Source: Chrysochromulina tobinii (taxonomy: Eukaryota; Haptophyta; Prymnesiales; Chrysochromulinaceae). Taken from it: 14,380 nucleotides of DNA. Position numbers and translations under genes: made by a program. The stretch covers positions 1 to 14,380 of the forward strand of contig JWZX01000460.1 in the NCBI GenBank assembly GCA_001275005.1, written 5' to 3'. Positions 12,649-14,380 of the stretch are shown in pieces. The stretch's first letter is position 1, and every line of letters begins with the position of its first letter. The notes under the pieces are model-generated. The model ran no database searches. It was not told where the DNA came from and saw only the letters and a list, made by a program, of their open reading frames with translations.

Positions 12649-14380
12649 ATGCTCTACACCTGGGGCCGCGGCCGCCACGGCGTGCTCGGCCATGGCGACG
12701 ATGAGAGAGACGTTGAGCTGCCACGGCTCGTCTCAGCAGCTCCGCGGCTGAAGCAGATTGCGTGCGGCGAGCTGCACTGCGTCGGGCTGGCCACCGACGG
12801 CGGAGTGTTCACGTGGGGCTGTGGACTGATGGGTGCGCTCGGCCACGGCGAGCTGGGCACGTGCCACGTGCCGACGCCGGTGGCGGGACTGCGCAAGGCC
12901 GGGCCGATGATAGAGGTGGCCGCCGGCCGCAGCCACTCGCTCGCACTCTCCGCGTCCGGCGACGTGTACTCGTGGGGCATGTACGCTGGCATGGCCGCCG
13001 ACTGCGAGCCTGAGCCTCGGCGTCAGCCCGACCTCGGCGGCCACGTGAGGGCCATCGGCTCTGGCGACGAGTACTGCGCGGCCCTGACTGCGGAGGGCGC
13101 GGTGGCGTGGGGCGGCCGGATCGGCCGCAACGCATGCCTCGTGCTAGCCGCGCGCGGTGCCGCGCGTCTCGCGTGCGGCGGCGCGCGCGTGCTCCTCATC
13201 GACGCGCACGGCTGCGTGCAGCTCTCCGGGCCCCTAGGCGCCAACGCCAACGGCGGCGGCGGCGGCGGCGGTGGGTGGTCGTCCAGAGGAGGAGCAGCCG
13301 CCATCGAGCCTGGTGTACTTTTCGAGCCTCCTGTGGGGTCTCGGTTCGTCGAGGTGGGCGCGGGCGCGGCACTCCATATGGCGCTCAGCTCGCACGGCGA
13401 GGTGCATGTCTTCACGCACACCGGGCCCGCAGTGCCCGTGACGGCGCCCGGGACGGTCGCACGCTTCACAGGAGGGCCTGCCCAACCCCTCGCGCTCGAT
13501 GGCTCTGGTCGGCTGGTGCGTCTGGCGACGGAGGTGCATCGACGGTGCGCCGCGCTCCCGCCGAGCGTCGGCCTCGCGCTGCTCCACGGCGCGTCGGAGA
13601 CCGCCGCCACCGAGCGTCTGCTCGGCGCCCAGTTGGGCGGCACCCGGCTTCGGCAGCTCGCCATTGGCGGCGCTCACATGGCCGTGCTCGCCGAGGACGT
13701 GGGCGCCATCGTGGGCACCGGCGTGGGCGCCGTAATGGGCACCGGCGCCGTCGTGGGCGTGGGCGCCGCCAGCCTTGGCGGCAGCACGGTGCCCGCTACG
13801 GCGCGATCGGTCTCGCCGCAACGGATACAGTCCGCCATCGAGCGTGCCCAGGCTGCCATGTACGGCGGTCCCGCGCCGGCCGCTGCCGACGCGCACCCCC
13901 GAACGCGCTGTGGTGAACACTTGCATGCAACGGATGCGCACCCGTCGGCAGCGCGGACCGGGCATGGGCGCGTGTCGCTGGACCGTTCATTCGAGGCGCT
14001 GCCGTCCGTGCAGCCGCCGCCGTCGCCGCCGCCTTGGGTGGAGCCCAAGACGGCGCCTTGGGCGGAGCCCAAGACGGCGCCTTGGGTGGAGCCCACGACG
14101 GCGCCTTGGGTGGACCCCCCGAAGCAAGCCCAGTGGGGGACGGTGACCGAACCAGTCGCCCCGTCACCGCGCACTGTCTCGAGCTTAGTAGTGCCCTCCC
14201 TCTTCGAACCGTCGCCGCAGCCACCCCAGCCACCCCAGCCGCCGCAGCAGCCGCAGCCGCCCCAGCCGCCGCAGCCGCCCCAACCGGCCGGTGGCGGTGA
14301 TGGGCCCGTGGCGGCTCACGGCGGCGGCGGCGGCGGCGGCGGCAGCGGGGGCGGCGGGGGGGGGTGGGGGGGCTCCCCCC
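12649..14380 (+). CDS. RCC1-repeat protein, 3' end beyond the window
   Basis: The frame is open from ATG 12649 to the right edge: 577 residues with no stop. I used this start because it directly precedes the first repeat; an upstream exon is possible. RCC1 blades are plain at the N-terminus: LYTWGRGRHGVLGHGDD, IACGELHCVGLATDGGVFTW, GCGLMGALGHGELGTCHVP, VAAGRSHSLALSASGDVYSWG. Later blades (ALTAEGAVAWGG, VGAGAALHMALSSHGEVHVF, LAIGGAHMAVLAED) are degenerate, with a glycine run near residue 205. RCC1-like propellers serve as exchange factors for small GTPases or as binding platforms; the role here cannot be told. After residue about 370 the chain is low-complexity: VG/GTG repeats, four PWVEPKTA-type units, PQPPQ runs and a final glycine run. 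Confidence 0.75.
   Translation, partial: MLYTWGRGRHGVLGHGDDERDVELPRLVSAAPRLKQIACGELHCVGLATDGGVFTWGCGLMGALGHGELGTCHVPTPVAGLRKAGPMIEVAAGRSHSLALSASGDVYSWGMYAGMAADCEPEPRRQPDLGGHVRAIGSGDEYCAALTAEGAVAWGGRIGRNACLVLAARGAARLACGGARVLLIDAHGCVQLSGPLGANANGGGGGGGGWSSRGGAAAIEPGVLFEPPVGSRFVEVGAGAALHMALSSHGEVHVFTHTGPAVPVTAPGTVARFTGGPAQPLALDGSGRLVRLATEVHRRCAALPPSVGLALLHGASETAATERLLGAQLGGTRLRQLAIGGAHMAVLAEDVGAIVGTGVGAVMGTGAVVGVGAASLGGSTVPATARSVSPQRIQSAIERAQAAMYGGPAPAAADAHPRTRCGEHLHATDAHPSAARTGHGRVSLDRSFEALPSVQPPPSPPPWVEPKTAPWAEPKTAPWVEPTTAPWVDPPKQAQWGTVTEPVAPSPRTVSSLVVPSLFEPSPQPPQPPQPPQQPQPPQPPQPPQPAGGGDGPVAAHGGGGGGGGSGGGGGGWGGSP
14032..14127 (+). repeat. Four 24-bp units encoding PWVEPKTA variants
   Basis: Units at 14032-14055, 14056-14079, 14080-14103 and 14104-14127 encode PWVEPKTA, PWAEPKTA, PWVEPTTA and PWVDPPKQ in the C-terminal part of the RCC1-repeat protein. 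The first three are nearly identical at DNA level and the fourth has decayed. They give regularly spaced Trp and Pro residues, a pattern seen in short linear binding motifs, but no partner is known. Confidence 0.9.
14215..14380 (+). repeat. Pro/Gln then Gly low-complexity tract at the window end
   Basis: Bases 14215-14275 are CCN-CAG type repeats encoding PQPPQ runs. From 14320 the sequence is GGC/GGG-rich and encodes a glycine run, ending in G- and C-homopolymer stretches. The last 20-30 bases are the sort of sequence that ends contigs, so the exact bases there may be unreliable. Confidence 0.8.

Noticed and set aside
13023-13664. Minus-strand frame of 213 codons opposite the RCC1 gene
   Set aside because: The plus strand carries RCC1 blade motifs through this region. 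The minus frame is Pro/Ala/Arg-rich shadow sequence.

Overview
This window looks like nuclear DNA of a GC-rich unicellular eukaryote. It has spliceosomal GT-AG introns, an MCM6 replicative helicase subunit, a tubulin tyrosine ligase-like enzyme, an RCC1 beta-propeller protein, a TMEM39-family ER membrane protein and a plasmepsin V-like membrane aspartyl protease. Very high GC at third codon positions, proline-, glycine- and serine-rich linkers, and ankyrin fused to TTL fit a haptophyte or other chromist alga (for example a pelagophyte). The lineage is my inference and is not proven by the sequence. There are no bacterial signals, rRNA, tRNA, CRISPR arrays or intact transposons.

Layout, left to right. 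2-373 (+): 3' end of a serine/glycine-rich protein. 374-705: lower-GC spacer with direct repeats and a doubtful small minus-strand ORF. 706-3245 (+): three-exon aspartyl protease with a proline-rich linker, a cysteine-rich MRH-like domain and a C-terminal membrane anchor. 3246-3834: spacer between convergent genes. 3835-4419 (-): short coiled-coil protein. 4740-5906 (-): TMEM39-family protein. It is head-to-head with MCM6 (6141-8669, +), which has an E2F-like site just before its start and a pure (CAG)25 tract. 8670-9158: convergent spacer with inverted repeats. 9159-12444 (-): SAM-like/ankyrin/TTL fusion gene with two inferred introns. 12445-12648: compact divergent promoter region. 12649 to the window end (+): RCC1-repeat protein, open at the right edge.

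The most unusual signal is in the introns. Three introns in two genes (1630-1712, 2989-3060, 10422-10586) are each bounded by near-perfect direct repeats of 18-23 bp that straddle the 5' and 3' splice sites. This is the footprint expected if an intron arose by local duplication of an AGGT-containing exon segment, or by insertion of an introner-like element. One is filled with telomere-like CCCTAA/CCCTTA repeats. The other two share a decamer (consensus TGCCACTGAK, K = G or T) directly after the donor, although they lie in different genes on opposite strands. Both filler types repeatedly supply a CTRAY branch-point motif.

The genes do not form one pathway. MCM6 belongs to DNA replication; the protease and the TMEM39 homologue to the secretory or ER system; the TTL fusion to the microtubule cytoskeleton.
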